Positions 20,883-32,522 of a DNA stretch of 34,462 bases are shown piece by piece. The stretch's first letter is position 1. Every line of letters begins with the position of its first letter. Source of the stretch: Spongospora subterranea f. sp. subterranea. Its lineage: Eukaryota; Endomyxa: Phytomyxea; Phytomyxea; Plasmodiophorida. A program made the position numbers and the translations under genes. Location: NCBI GenBank assembly GCA_049724395.1, contig JAUGWO010000287.1, forward strand, positions 1 through 34,462, read 5' to 3'. The notes under the pieces were generated by a model, which was not told where the DNA came from, made no database searches, and was given only the letters and a program-made list of their open reading frames with translations.

Positions 20883-20911
20883 CTCCCTCTGTCCCATAAT
20901 AACTGTCGCAT
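20883..20911 (+). repeat. Terminal inverted repeat of the mariner-like element
   Basis: Starts CTCCCTCTGTCCCATAATA next to the TA target dinucleotide. The matching repeat at the other end is missing. Confidence 0.65.
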
Positions 20912-20959
20912 ACGCACTTTTTGTTTGTCCCGAACTAATTGTCGCCTCCCATAGATACA

Positions 20960-22340
20960 CTACATACAGTAATTTTATTCATCCAAAAGAAGGGAAACTT
21001 TATCGATTATGGCTCGATCAACGGTAGGAAGGCTGCCTTTCCGCTCAAGCCTTTGTTTCGACATGTGCGGAACTTGATAATTATTTCCACCCCCAAACGT
21101 GATACAGCTGATCATGCATTGCTGCCAACTCAAAAACACCCTGTTCAGTTTGGCAGGTTCAAGTGATGAAAAGGATTCTTCGACATCCACGATCAGGTCG
21201 TCGACGGTTTTGGGGCCCCTAAGATGCTGGAGAGACTGAATTGCATCGAAATACCCAAGATCAAGTACGTTCATGTCCGGACTATCAGGTGATGTTGAAA
21301 TTTTAACTGAACATCGAATCCCGTAGTCTTCGCCGCGGTCGTGAATATCGCGTTATCAGGCTTGGTATGTGGCTTTACGTTATCCTGTTGGAGATATATT
21401 GTCTGTCCAGCTTCATTACCTGGCAATTTCTCGAATCGCCGGTAATACCTTGCAAATTAGCATGTTGAGATATTCTTGTTTTCCAACTGATATGGGTTTT
21501 GTGATTAATATGCCCTTGTGTCGATTCTTACTCGCGCGCTGTGCCGGTTCTTTAATGACAAATGGCCAGATGCCCAGCTTTCCATCAAATTCTTCCTGTC
21601 GACTGTTGTCGTATCGAGGGCGGGCTACAGCAGCCAAAAACATAACTTTCTCGATAAAGCGCTTGCTTTTGCAGGTTCTGATTGGAACGGGCTCTTCTGC
21701 TGAAAGATAGATTGTCCGCTTAGTTTTGGTCATAAAAAACCACTTCTCATCGACGTGGGTAACGTCTAACAAATCTTGAAACATGGCAGCATCGAAATTA
21801 ACGGTTTCGGATATAAGCATGGACATGCAGAAACGCAGTCGCTCAACCTTATTTGGTTCCGTAAGCGTTGGTTTGATTGAATTTGAGTGACGCCGAAAAT
21901 CTCCTTTTTTTGTAACTTTCGCATCAGCGTTGATTTAGGAATGTCTATCGCAGCTGAAAGACTTCTCAGAGTCGCCCTTTTGATGAAGGGTACGGCTTCA
22001 ATCTTTTTCGAAATGTCGACTTCGACGTTTTTTCTTCCGCACGCACCCTTTTTTCTTGCCGATACGTCGGCGCAGACGTTTCCCATCATCAAAGATTCGA
22101 CCCCTCGATGCCAGATGCGGCTAACCGTTCTAAAGTGGCAGTTGAATTCCGTTCCAATTCTTGCGAAGCAACCTTTTTTGGGACTCCGTTCTGTGTGTTT
22201 GCCAATATCCGCTCATAAACTGAACGCCGTTCGTCGTCAATCAAGTTAGGCGCCCGGTCTCGATGAGCTTTTTGCACCAAGCTGACCAGCGCATCAGCAG
22301 CTTCAGTCATTTCTGGTTCACCTTCGAACTCCATGATGAA
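20960..22340 (-). pseudogene. Mariner-like transposase, broken
   Basis: On the minus strand the N-terminal helix-turn-helix region (near 22020-21880, RSLSAAIDIPKSTLMRKL) is followed by the catalytic block. The first Asp lies in VTHVDEKWFFMTKTKR (near 21750), then come a KVMFLAAVARPR block, QQDNVKPH with the second Asp (near 21370), and SPD-MNVLDLGYFDAIQ with the third (near 21270). The C-terminus ends VPHMSKQRLERKGSLP. The three acidic residues are present, but about three frame changes split the gene. It moves by cut-and-paste into TA. This decay, together with the missing end, marks it as a dead copy. Confidence 0.85.
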
Positions 22341-22547
22341 AATGATCATTGCGTCAGTGTATCGTTATTTTTTGGTGCAATATCATCCCCACCATATCAT
22401 TGGCGGCGTCAACTCCATATCAGCATTTACCTACTTGGCGATACCATCTTTTTCATTTTCGGCGAACAAATTGCATCAACATAATAAGCACGCGTAAAGC
22501 TACGGTTGTACAAAAAATAAACCGTTTTTGTGATTAAAATGCCGTTA

Positions 22548-23326
22548 AGAGCATCTCCACCGCAAATCCTCAAATTCATAGTCCCTTCCCTAAATATGTT
22601 CGAGCGGCCTTTTATAGGGACTTCCAGTGCGTCGTAAGTCCACCGCGAGGTATCCCCAAAAACGATCCGTATATCTTCATGGACCTGCTTCGCCGGCTGC
22701 AAATGTCGTTTATCGAAGAAAATCAGAACGATGCTATCATTGATGCTGTTCTGTCATTCGACGATGAAATGTTCAGTCCAGGACAATTAGGTTCTCGCCA
22801 TGGGGGCTCAAGGGTTGGTCGAAAACGTAATGTCGAACGTGGACGAGCACTGGGTGAGGCCCGCATTTACTCTGATTACTTCTCGGAAAACCCTATTTAC
22901 AATGACAGGTTGTTTCGCCGACGCTTTCGGATGAGGAGAGTAGTTTTTCAACGCGTTCTCAACGGCGTCCGAGATTTCGACGAGTACTTCGAGCAGAAGA
23001 AAGACGCTCTGCTCCAATCCGGACTGTCCACCATTCAAAAGGTCACCGCGGCGATTCGGCAAATGACGTATGGAACCGGTGCAGATGCATGCGACGAGTA
23101 TATTCGAATCGGAGAGAGCACTGCGGCAGTTTGCCTTGACCGGTTCGCTGCAGCAGCTGTGGGGAGATTCGCTGGCGAGTATTTACGCGCTCCTACGCCA
23201 GAAGACTTAGAGACGATCATTCGGGTCAATGCTGGTCGTGGATTCCCTGGTATCCAAGGATCTTTGGATTGTTATAACTGGAAATGGGACAAATGTCCCA
23301 AAGCAAAGCAGCAACTCGCCCCTTAA
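22548..23326 (+). mobile_element. PIF/Harbinger DNA transposon, 5' part only
   Basis: It starts AGAGCATCTCCACCGC after TTA (22545-22547), which fits the 3-bp TWA target sites and GC-rich CATCTCCA ends of Harbinger elements. The transposase begins at 22679 and is cut off after the first catalytic Asp region. No matching right end was found. Confidence 0.65.
22679..23326 (+). CDS. Harbinger transposase, N-terminal fragment
   Basis: An open frame of 215 residues starts MDLLRRLQMSFIEENQ. It has the Harbinger N-terminal order: a basic stretch, Y-F-x-E-x-P-x-Y-x-D-x-x-F-R-R-R-F-R-M, a helix-turn-helix part (Q-K-V-T-A-A-I-R-Q-M-T-Y-G), and GESTAAVCLDRF. It then reaches FPGIQGSLDCYNWKW-x-K-C-P, where the Asp of G-S-L-D-C is the first of the DDD triad. 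It ends eight residues after the KCP motif, about half the usual length, so the other two catalytic Asp are missing. The preserved part has no stops, so the truncation is the main damage. Confidence 0.85.
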   Translation: MDLLRRLQMSFIEENQNDAIIDAVLSFDDEMFSPGQLGSRHGGSRVGRKRNVERGRALGEARIYSDYFSENPIYNDRLFRRRFRMRRVVFQRVLNGVRDFDEYFEQKKDALLQSGLSTIQKVTAAIRQMTYGTGADACDEYIRIGESTAAVCLDRFAAAAVGRFAGEYLRAPTPEDLETIIRVNAGRGFPGIQGSLDCYNWKWDKCPKAKQQLAP

Positions 23327-23540
23327 TCGATTCTTCGGAGTGAGAATTCGTGCAAATTGAGAACTGTCAAAAGTTTGAAACGAGCCGAAAGAATGCATAT
23401 AACGGGAAACCGCAAAACGAGCAATCCGATTTATCGGAAAGAGCTTGAAACCGATAGGACCAATCAGTGGGATATGGTGAAACCCAATGTATTGGAACTT
23501 TATGGAACCAATATATCGGAACTGGCATTTTTTAAGTAGA
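23327..23540. other. Junction between Harbinger and LINE copy B; no gene seen
   Basis: A short AT-rich stretch with several scattered ccgat/tatcgga words and no coding motif. Confidence 0.35.
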
Positions 23541-23769
23541 CGCAAACGGATCAAACGGGAACAGGTCAAGAAACACACGAAGGCACCACAATGTTATATT
23601 AAAAAAAACGAAACAAACACAGTAAATATTGTAATCATAAAAAGTAGAAGACAAAATGAGAACACAAACAATCAACTATGCTCTACAGAAACTGCCCACA
23701 GGCCACATAGAGAAGATAGTCTACATAGTTTAGCACATTGTCTTGGGGAATGTACTTTGGTACATCCCC

Positions 23770-24463
23770 CCAAAAGAAGCAGAAAGGAAAAGGAGGAAAT
23801 AGCACCGGATTACATACCACTTGTAGCCTAACAATTGATCACAACAAATATGTCTTTAAAGATGTAATTGGAGTAGGAAACTGTGCATTCGAAGCAATCA
23901 GAACATCAGGAGCAATACCAGACATTACTGTTCAACAATTACGTAGAAAAATATGTGACTAATGGCAGAGACCCAACTCAGGGAAGAACCGTAGCGACAA
24001 AAATACTGAACTACGCCGAATCATTATCCAACAACGAGAATTGTACTCTTGATGAATATCTAGACACAATGGAACAGGACCGGCAATGGGCTGGATTGTT
24101 CGAGTTTACAATAGCAGCTTTTATATATAAGGTCAACATAATCATAATCAGTCAGGCAACACAACCTATGACCACTGATATAAAAAAATGGATCGAATCG
24201 TGTTTCCCAAAATTAGAGACAACGTTCATTGGAAGAGTACGATATATGTAGTACACCACATGAATGGAAAACCATCAACCCCCATAGGACATAGTAGACT
24301 GAACCACTATGAGACCCTATTTCCAATTAATGAAGACACTCTGATGACTAATAACATTACAACAATACATGACCAATGTGAGAAATACGTTGAAAATTAC
24401 ATTGGGAAACAACAACATCGGACAACACAATGGACCGAAACAGGTCTCATTAAAGATAACTGA
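23770..24463 (+). pseudogene. LINE B ORF2, OTU-like cysteine protease domain
   Basis: After GGNSTGLHTTC, the frame reads K-Y-V-F-K-D-V-I-G-V-GNCAFEAIRTSGAIP, with the catalytic Cys at 23882-23884. A middle helix block follows (DEYLDTMEQDRQWAGLFE near 24050-24110), then a strand (KVNIIIISQ), and at the end SRLNHYETLF, with the catalytic His at 24305-24307. Copies A and D show the same Cys and His-Tyr at matching distances. Two frame changes interrupt this copy. A linker (24464-24910) of basic and Asn-rich sequence leads to the endonuclease. The domain may process the ORF2 product or act on ubiquitin; neither is shown here. Confidence 0.75.
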
Positions 24464-24910
24464 CGACGAATCATGGGGCAACAAAATTGAAACACCAACG
24501 ACATCCTCAACTCAGCCGAACAATTGTCTGCTAACTGGGGAGAACGAACTAGACCAACCAAGAATGCTGACACCAAAAAACAGGACCAGCGAAATACTGC
24601 AAAAACTGGAAAAGCTTAGCATGGTCGCAAGCGACACCACCAACAGAGGTCCACAACATAGGATATCTAGAGACAATGACTCAATCCAACTTTAGACCAA
24701 TCTCATTACGTGATTAATAACAACGTCAACATTTCCGGTAACATTGGAAAAAAAGACAATGATCAAACAAAGAAGAACTGCTACAAAAACTTGAAGATGC
24801 TACCAGAACTTAACAAAAGCCTACACCAATCAAAAAAGACAATGAAAATAACACAATGTTTTGCGAGGCTTAATGTTGAAGCGAAACAAGTAAAAATGAT
24901 AGACATCTGA

Positions 24911-25560
24911 TTATAGCACAATGGAACGCATGTTCATTAAGCGAGGAGAAGGCAACCGAACTGGCATTCTTTGCGAATCAACACCTAATAGATGTAATCT
25001 GTGTTTCACAGCTGAAACATCGTCGTAATATTCATGGATTTCCGAATACGAATGTGATGATCGATATACACAATCAGGAACGATATTTTGGCGAGAACAT
25101 GTCAAAATAGAAAAACTATATCCACCGGCAATTCAATGCTTTGGACAATTCGCTATTACAACACAAATTGTAAAATTATACGACGAAATGATACTGATAC
25201 ACACATATATCCCACCTGATATCGACAGACAAACTAGAAGAGCATATTGGAAGCAGGTCGAAATCTTCGCAGAGACAAGAAACCGAGTCAATTCTCATTA
25301 CAGGAGACCTAAATACCAGAGATAAGAGATTTGGCTCAAATCATGCAGAAAACCACACATACCTGGACGGAATACTAGAGGAGTTTAAAATTATTAACAA
25401 TCCTGAAACACCAACCAGAGAGAACAACACATTAGATGTCACACTGGCGAATAGGAAAATGGCAAAACAGATTGTGAACTTCAAAGTCCACACAGTATTG
25501 AGCAGCGATCATCTGCCTATTAACAATCGAAACCAGCATTAGAGGAAAAACGAAAAACAA
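24911..25560 (+). pseudogene. LINE B ORF2, APE-like endonuclease (catalytic Glu changed to Gln)
   Basis: The segment begins AQWNACSLSEEKATEL, then V-I-C-V-S-Q-L-K-H-R-R, where copies A and C have S-E-L. The metal-binding Glu is therefore Gln here (codon cag near 25009). IPPDIDRQTRRAYWKQ (about 25208-25255), GDLNTRDKRFG (about 25304-25336) and SSDHLPI (about 25502-25522) follow. Several frameshifts occur in the first half. The Gln and the frame changes both predict an inactive nuclease. The domain nicks target DNA in related LINEs. Confidence 0.8.
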
Positions 25561-25654
25561 ATTACCGATTGATAGAAAAAGAGTCAAAAAACTTGACAAC
25601 AGATCAACAGCAAAGGCACTAGAGACAGCGATAAAAAACCAATCAGATCATGCT

Positions 25655-28643
25655 ATGGGACTGTCCAGATTCACTGCAATGCTACAACAAAGCATTGAAC
25701 ATCGATACGTTAGAGTGACCAGGTGCAGGTTCTGGAACAAACACCTGAAGGCGGCACTCAAACTAAGAAACAAATTCAGACGCAAATTGCTCACAGCGAT
25801 AAGCTCAAAAACAACCGAAACACAAATTACAAAGAGAAAAGAAGCACTAAACAAAGCGGCGATAGAATTTAAGGAAACAATATATCAAAGCCAAAAACAA
25901 ACATTTAACACAAATGGTCAAAACAGCATGTGAGGATAAGACAGGAGCACAAATCTGGAGACTGATAAAACAGATCAGCCCACAAACAAACAAACGAAGA
26001 AAGAAATACGAAACATTCACCAATGAAGCGAAAGAAGAAGTGGAGAACATCGCCTCGAGATTTGAAGAAATTTATAGCTCACCAGATCTCGAACTGACTG
26101 AAATAGAAAAAATCAGAGCACGAGCTACTACTGGCAGAATTATTGAAAGAACGACTGGAAAAATCAACAACAAATATTACTATGAGAGACCCTGGAAAGA
26201 GCAGATAAAAAAGCCAACAGCAAATCTGCTGGAGGAATAGACGGAATCCCCAACAGTCTGATTCAAACATATGTGCACAAATCACATAATCAAGGACACA
26301 TTCCTGAAAGCAATCAATTCCGACATCATCGACATTGGGTGCTTTCCACAGGAAATGAAGATCGCCAAAATATGGCCAATACCGAAAGCGAAACCAGGAG
26401 AATATCGACCGATATCATTATTGCTAAACATAGCAAAGATTGTGGAAGGAATAATTGAACATAGAATAAGACAACTAGCGAGCAAGCACATACCCGATAA
26501 CCAATCTGAATGTCGGCCAGCACACAGCACAACCCATGCATTGTTAACACTGCTACATAATGCAGGATTAGCGGCGGCAAAAGATCAACAATTCGCCATG
26601 ATCGTATACGACTTCATGAAGGCATTCGATAGAGTGCAACGAACACTGCTAATTCAGAAAATGAGAAGAATGGGGATAGATCCATATCTGATAAATGATT
26701 GGCTAACAAACAGAATATTTGAGGTTAATTATAGAAACACCTCTTCTAAATTACATAGACAGGAGAATGGCATTCCACAGGGATCCAGTATAAGTGTGTT
26801 GCTGTGGATAATCTACATATATGACGCCCCTTTAGAGACAAAAAACAGTAATGTGTATGTGGATGACACAACACAATGGGCTATTGGAGACACAAAACAG
26901 GAAGTACTCACAAAATTGAGAAGTGATAGCATCAAACTACAGGAATGGTGTAAAGACAACAGGATCAAAATCCAATGGCTCAAAACAAACATTCTATTCA
27001 ATGAATACTCACCCGCAGACAAATTAACTATAAAAGGACAAACGATCCAGACAACAATAACCGTGCAATATCTCGGAGCAACGCTAAACGCCAATAACGA
27101 AAATAACCACTCAACTTTCACAATTCAAATGACAGAAGTGGCCAACGATATCAGGAAAAGATGTAAACTGGTACGAGAAATGAGAAAATACCGGATTCCA
27201 TACAGAAAATATCAACAGATATGTAGAGGATTTATAGGAGGGAAACTGAACGATTACCTACCTTGGTTGGCAGGAGAAATCAACAAGAACATGAGTAGGA
27301 CATTGCGACCCATTGAGACAGCATATAAGGACTATAGGAGAACATATACAGGGTGTTTCAAATCAACACCAATCCCTATATTACATGCAATATCAGGATT
27401 CCCATTACTGAGAGATAAAATCATCACAGAAACAACAATGACTGTACTCGCTGCTCAGGCCAATGGGACATTACTTGGCTGAGAATACACAGAATGGACT
27501 GGAGAAAGAGATGGATGGACACCACTTGGAGAAGTCTGGAAAGCACTCAGAGAGAGAGTGCCAGATGGATTCGAGAACATTCATGCGAAAACAGAAATAT
27601 CACCAGACAACCTAGAAGGACTATATAAGATTAGATTACACACATCAAATAGGAGAAAAGCGATCAAGAAACACAAACAAGGAAAACTATTATCAAAGAA
27701 CCCAGACATCGAGCTGTGGACGGATGGAAGTTTCAAACGCGATCAAGGTGGAGGTGCAGCAGCACTTCTAAACGACAATCGCAAAAGGAACGAAAACTCC
27801 GAAATAGAGGCAGAGGAGATCGAATCAACAGTCAAATTAGGACCGAAAGTGACGTCCTCGTACGAATGTGAGATTATCGCATTGAACATTGGATTGGACA
27901 TAGCTATTAATCAAGATTATCGAGGCACAACAATTCATATTATGACAGATTCCATGTCATGGATGAACCAGCTAAAATCTCTACCGACAAAGCCAAGAAG
28001 AGTTAACGCCGTCGTTGCCGAATGTGCTAAAAAAATGGCAGAGCTAACCAACGAGAACCAAGTAGAAATACATTTTATTCCTAGCCATGTACCAGACAAG
28101 AATAAGAATGAATCTGAAAACCACACGATTCAACCGCCAAAAACAATCAACATTGGAAGGAGCGAAGAAATCGACGAGATCGCTAAACAAGCTATAGAAA
28201 CAGGAGATGATATAGATCATGATCCGTTCTTGTCATCGTTTAAACTACAATTGAGGAAGACGGAAAACCAAAATCGGGACCAATATATTGAAAGAAGTGT
28301 CAAAACAAGTGGATTCGTTGGGTATCCGGATAGGTCAACCTACATGAAGAGACAAGCCAACACCTATGACAAAGCCAGCTGGCCCCAGCCTGAACTAAAT
28401 CGAGCACGAACAGGACACTCTTGTGGCCGACAACATCTGAAGAATCTATGCCGACACTGTAATGAACATATAGAGACTGTAGAACACCAAGTACTACACT
28501 GCGCAGCCCTACAGAGCAAGTTACAGAACAGCAGAGATGACTTTGGCAAATTAGGGACTGGCTTCGAGACAGCACTATGGACACATCCAGCAGAAATGAA
28601 TCGAATATTGAACAAAGCAAGACAAAGAGGATGTTTTATTTGA
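25655..28643 (+). pseudogene. LINE B ORF2, reverse transcriptase, RNase H and C-terminal CCHC
   Basis: The RT has the usual LINE blocks: R-P-I-S-L-L (near 26408), the A-F-D-R-V-Q-R-T block with the first catalytic Asp (near 26625), GIPQGSSISVLLW (near 26770), and VYVDDTTQW (near 26855), a YVDD where most LINEs have YADD or FADD. In the same frame, after a single TGA at 27480, RNase H follows: LWTDGSF (27712), S-Y-E-C-E (27859), IMTDSMSW (27940) and P-S-H (near 28081), giving Asp, Glu, Asp and His. The end has CRHC...H-x4-C (28448-28501), a C-terminal zinc motif common in I/Jockey-type elements. At the TGA position copy C has AGA, so a single base change made the stop. Confidence 0.9.
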
Positions 28644-29005
28644 TAACGGATACAAGAGAGCGAGGAGAAACCCTCTTGACAAACTCCCAGAGGAGAAAAC
28701 CTCTATAAACAATCAGCTGGCTTGCAATGAAGGCGACATGTCCTGCAGCAATGGTGTTTCGTAAGGAATTTCCCCTGTGTCCCAATGGGCTTCGGGGTTT
28801 TAGTGAGTCGGGTCAGCCCAACCCCACACTACCATTGTTGTAGAGCAGAATGCTGAGCAACGTATAGCGAAGGTTCCTATCACAAACACAGGAGTTTGTG
28901 CCCAGATGACGAGCTATCGTTTTCTGGCCCTAGAGTAGATATGGGAACTACAGACCTAACACAAATGTTTTGAACTCAATCACAAAAAAACAAAAAAAAT
29001 AAAAC
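28644..29005 (+). other. LINE B 3' untranslated region and A-rich tail
   Basis: After the stop, about 330 bp without coding signal end in runs of A separated by single C or T (28982-29005). Copy C sequence starts directly afterwards. I see no clear target duplication. Confidence 0.6.
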
Positions 29006-29019
29006 AAACCACAAGCACC

Positions 29020-30130
29020 ATGACATGTCACGAGATTACCATACAGCCGAAAAGAAACCGATCATACGAAGAAACGAATGACCAACACACTCAAAGGTCC
29101 AAACATGAAAGACATAAAGCACACACTAAGCAGATATGCACAAAAAAACGACCATGGCCAAGAGATAGTAGTGACAATGAAAAACAGAAAAAGAGAGTGA
29201 CTACCAGGTCAGATAGACAGAGCAACGAATTCCCAAGCTATGGAAGCTTAGAGCGAAAAAAGGGTACAAAACAAACATCAGCCAACACGATGGTTCACTA
29301 TGAAATCACAAAAATGATCGAACAGATTGTGGAAGTTGACAACAAAAAAGCAGAGTTTGCAGATGATAAAAACAGCGGAAATATTGAACCATCAACTCCT
29401 GAACAGGCAAACACCAAGAAGATAGAACAAAAGAGCATCACAGGCACAAGCACAAACGACTTTAAAATACACACACGACAGATGAAAATAACCCGATATT
29501 TCAAGAGAGTCAAAACGAATGTAAGAAAAATTAGAACCACCAGGAGCCTAAGCATTGCTCAATGGAATGCATGCTCACTAAACGAACAAAAGGCAAAAGA
29601 GTTGTCCATGTTTGCAAATATCAACAAAGTTGATGTAATGTGTATCTCGGAACTCAATCACAGAAGACAAATTGAAGATTTTCCAAACCATGAAGCCGAC
29701 GACCGATACACCCAATCTGGAATCTTCTGGAGAGACCACGTACAAGTCGATGTAATGCACGTGCATTCAATTCAAAAATACGGGAACAAAGGAATAATGA
29801 CACATATAGTGAAGATATATTGTGACATGATACTGATACATATATATATCCCACCCGATATGGACAGAACAACGAGGAAAACATACTGGAAACAAATTGG
29901 AGAGTTCGTCGAAACACGTAATGAACCAATACTAATAACAGGTGACCTGAATACCAAAGACAAACGGTTTGGAGCGAAAACCACGAATACCTTGATACAA
30001 TACTGGAAGAATACAGATTGATCAATAATCCTGAAATACCAACAAGAGCAAAACAACTCACTAGATATAACCCTCGCTAATCGTCAGATGGCAAAGGCGA
30101 TCGTAACGTGGAGAGTTCACGCCGAGTTAG
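29020..30130 (+). pseudogene. LINE C ORF2, linker and endonuclease
   Basis: A basic, Lys/Thr-rich linker (29020-29540) is followed by an APE-like endonuclease: AQWNACSLNEQKAKEL, MCISELNHRRQ with the catalytic Glu, IPPDMDRTTRKTYWKQ, GDLNTKDKRFG near 29943-29975, and GSDHLPT near 30133. Unlike copy B, the catalytic residues are all kept. One frame change lies just after the GDLN block. The OTU domain is missing because the 5' end is truncated. Confidence 0.85.
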
Positions 30131-32522
30131 GCAGTGACCATTTACCGACAACAGTCGAAACAACAATTAAGAGAAAATCAACCCAAAGGCTACCTCCAAA
30201 CCGTAAAAAAGTACAACGGATAGACTCACAAGCGACAATGAAAACATTCGAAGAGGAAATCAAAAAGAGTGAAAACATAATCATAGACTTGACCGCCTTC
30301 ATGGAGGTGATAAAAAAGAGCATTACGCTCAGAAATGTAAAACAAAAAAGATGTAAATTCTGCAACACAAATTTGAAGACAGCCTAATAAGCTCAAACGC
30401 AAACTCCAGACAGCAACCACGAAAAACAGAAGCCAACGAGTTATTGTACAACGACAGGATAAATGAGAAAAGCGAAATTACATTTGAGGAAGCAATTTCA
30501 GAAAGCGAAAACGGCAAGTCTCAGAACAGAAATTCCCCAAGCCTGCACTGATGAAACGGGAGCTAAAATATGGAAACTGGTCAAAAGAATCAGCCCACAA
30601 ACCAACAAGAGGAGAAGAAAATTTGAAACCTACAGGGTCAACCCAAAAGAGGAAGCAGAACAAATAGCTGCGAAGTTCGAAAAATATACAATGAATCAGA
30701 CCTGAATCATAATGAACAAGTACAAAACGAGCACGATTTACTTATTGAAAACCTATGGAGAGAGAGACTATCTCAACCACCGGAAAGAATCACAATTAGA
30801 GAACCGGAAAGAGCATTGACAAAAGCCAACAGCAAATCCGCAGGAGGGATAGATGGAATACCAAATAGTCTCATCAAACTTTTGTGCAAAAATGATACTA
30901 TTAAATGCGCATTGCTGAGTGCAATCAATACAGATATTATAGATCTAGGATTCCTCCCACAAGAAATGAAAATCGCCAAAATCAGATCATTACCAAAAGC
31001 TAAATCAGGTGAATATCGCCCAATATCACTACTGCCAAACATAGCCAAGTTGATGGAGGGGATTATAGAGAACAGGATAAGAGAACAAGCGGAAAAACAC
31101 ATACCAGACAGCCAATTCGGATGCAGACCCGCACATAGCACAACCCATGCATTGCTAAGATTGCTGCATAACGCAGGACTAGCGGCAGCTAAAGAACAGC
31201 AATTCGCGTTAATTGTATATGACTTTATGAAGGCGTTTGACCGAGTACAGAGAACGTGAGTAGTACAAAAGATGAAAATTATGAGAATAGATCCATACCT
31301 AATATTACTCATTGACCAATGGTTGACCAAAAGAATCTTTTCCGTATGTCACAGAAACACAACTACAGAACCACATTATCAGAAAAATGGAATCCCTCAA
31401 GGATCCAGTATTAGCGTATTACTATGGATCATTTATATGTATGATGCGCCTATAGAAACCAGCAACAGCAATGTATATGTAGATGATACCACACAATGGG
31501 CAGCAGGTGCAACAAAACAGGACGTGCAAAACCAATTGAGAAAGGACAGTACAAAGCTACAAGAATGGTGCACTGCAAACCGCATTAAAATTCAGTGGAT
31601 GAAAACACAATTGTTATGTAACGAACACGCGAGGAGAGACCAAAACACTGTCAACAGGACAAAAACCAAAACTGCAGACACAATTAGCTATTTAGGAGCA
31701 ACTCTGACAGCAAATGACGAGAATCACCACTCAACATTCAAAATAGACCTAAAAGAAGTCGCAAAAGATATTAGAACAAGATGTAAATTGCTGAGAGGAC
31801 TGAGAAAATATCGAATCCCCTACTCAACGTTTCAAAAAATATGTCAAGGTTTTATCAGTGGAAAACTGAATTACTATCTCCCATGGTTGGCAGCGGAGAT
31901 CCATCAAAACATGAAAAACACTCTCCATCCAATAGAAATTGCATACAGAGACTATATGAGAACGTATACAGGATGATTCCCCTCAACACCAATCCCATTA
32001 CTACATGCAATATCAGGTTTCCCACTACTAAAGGATAGGATAATCACAGAGACAGCAATGACAGTGATGTCTGCTCAGGCTAATGGCACACTTTTAGGCA
32101 GAGAATACACTGAATGGAATGGAGGGGGGATGGATGGACCCCTCTAGGAGAAGTTTGGAAAGCGCTCAAAGAAAGAGTGCCTGACACATATGAGGCAGTT
32201 CATACTAGAACTGCAATAGCAGCACCAATCATAGAAGGATTATACAAGGTCAAAGACCATGCCTCCAACAGAAAAAGGCAATTAAAAAACACAAAAAAGG
32301 AAAGCTACTACCGACAAACCCTGATATAGAATTATGGACAGATGGAAGTTTTAACACGGATAAAGGAGCGGAGCAGCAGCTCTTCTAATTGATTATACGA
32401 ATAGAGATGAGAACGATGAGCCTAGAAAAATGGTAACTGGTGTTAAACTAGGAATAGATGTGACATGATCATATGAATGTGAGATAATAGCAGTTCACTC
32501 CGCAATCAACTGCGCAAGTCAC
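30131..32522 (+). pseudogene. LINE C ORF2, reverse transcriptase and start of RNase H
   Basis: After a basic linker with S-P-Q-T-N-K-R-R (near 30590), RT blocks follow: S-A-G-G-I-D-G-I-P-N-S-L (near 30838), Y-R-P-I-S-L-L-P-N (near 31015), DFMKAFDRVQRT (near 31222), GIPQGSSISVLLW (near 31390) and VYVDDTTQW (near 31475). Compared with copy B, two TGA stops interrupt RT, one at a Leu position (31257) and one at a Cys position (31975). RNase H starts with LWTDGSF (near 32332) and is cut at 32522, after the Y-E-C-E block. Confidence 0.88.

Larger units (their letters stand above)
20883..22349 (-). mobile_element. Mariner-like DNA transposon (plant/oomycete type), 5' end missing
   Basis: The 3' end shows a CTCCCTCTGTCCCATAATA terminus preceded by TA at 20881, the start known from plant Stowaway/mariner families. 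A second GTCCCGAACTAATTGTCGC copy lies 35 bp inside. The transposase fills the rest. The opposite inverted repeat is not present between 22350 and 22547, so the 5' end is lost or was replaced when the Harbinger arrived. Confidence 0.8.
23541..29005 (+). mobile_element. LINE copy B (OTU-bearing LINE, ORF2 to 3' end)
   Basis: This copy has all ORF2 domains in order on the plus strand (OTU, basic linker, endonuclease, RT, RNase H, CCHC), a 3' untranslated region of about 330 bp and an A-rich tail (28982-29005). The left limit is approximate, since no ORF1 or clear 5' end precedes the OTU domain. It carries a handful of frameshifts in the OTU-to-endonuclease part and one nonsense codon between RT and RNase H, so it is only moderately decayed. 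Confidence 0.85.
29006..32522 (+). mobile_element. LINE copy C, truncated at both ends
   Basis: It begins within the ORF2 linker (matching copy D from about 34100) and continues through endonuclease, RT and part of RNase H, to E-I-I-A-V-H-S-A-I-N-C near 32520. There the similarity to copy B stops and unrelated GC-rich sequence begins. The protein blocks are clearly diverged from copy B, so it is a different subfamily or a much older copy, not a duplicate. Confidence 0.85.

Noticed and set aside
29654-30061. Antisense open frames opposite the LINE endonuclease and RT (also near 25648, 26813 and 33004)
   Set aside because: They are hydrophobic, lack motifs, and arise because the LINE coding strand is A-rich and poor in antisense stops.
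27480-31977. TGA as a recoded amino-acid codon in the LINEs
   Set aside because: The three TGA codons stand at Arg, Leu and Cys positions when copies are compared, so no single reassignment fits. They are ordinary nonsense changes.
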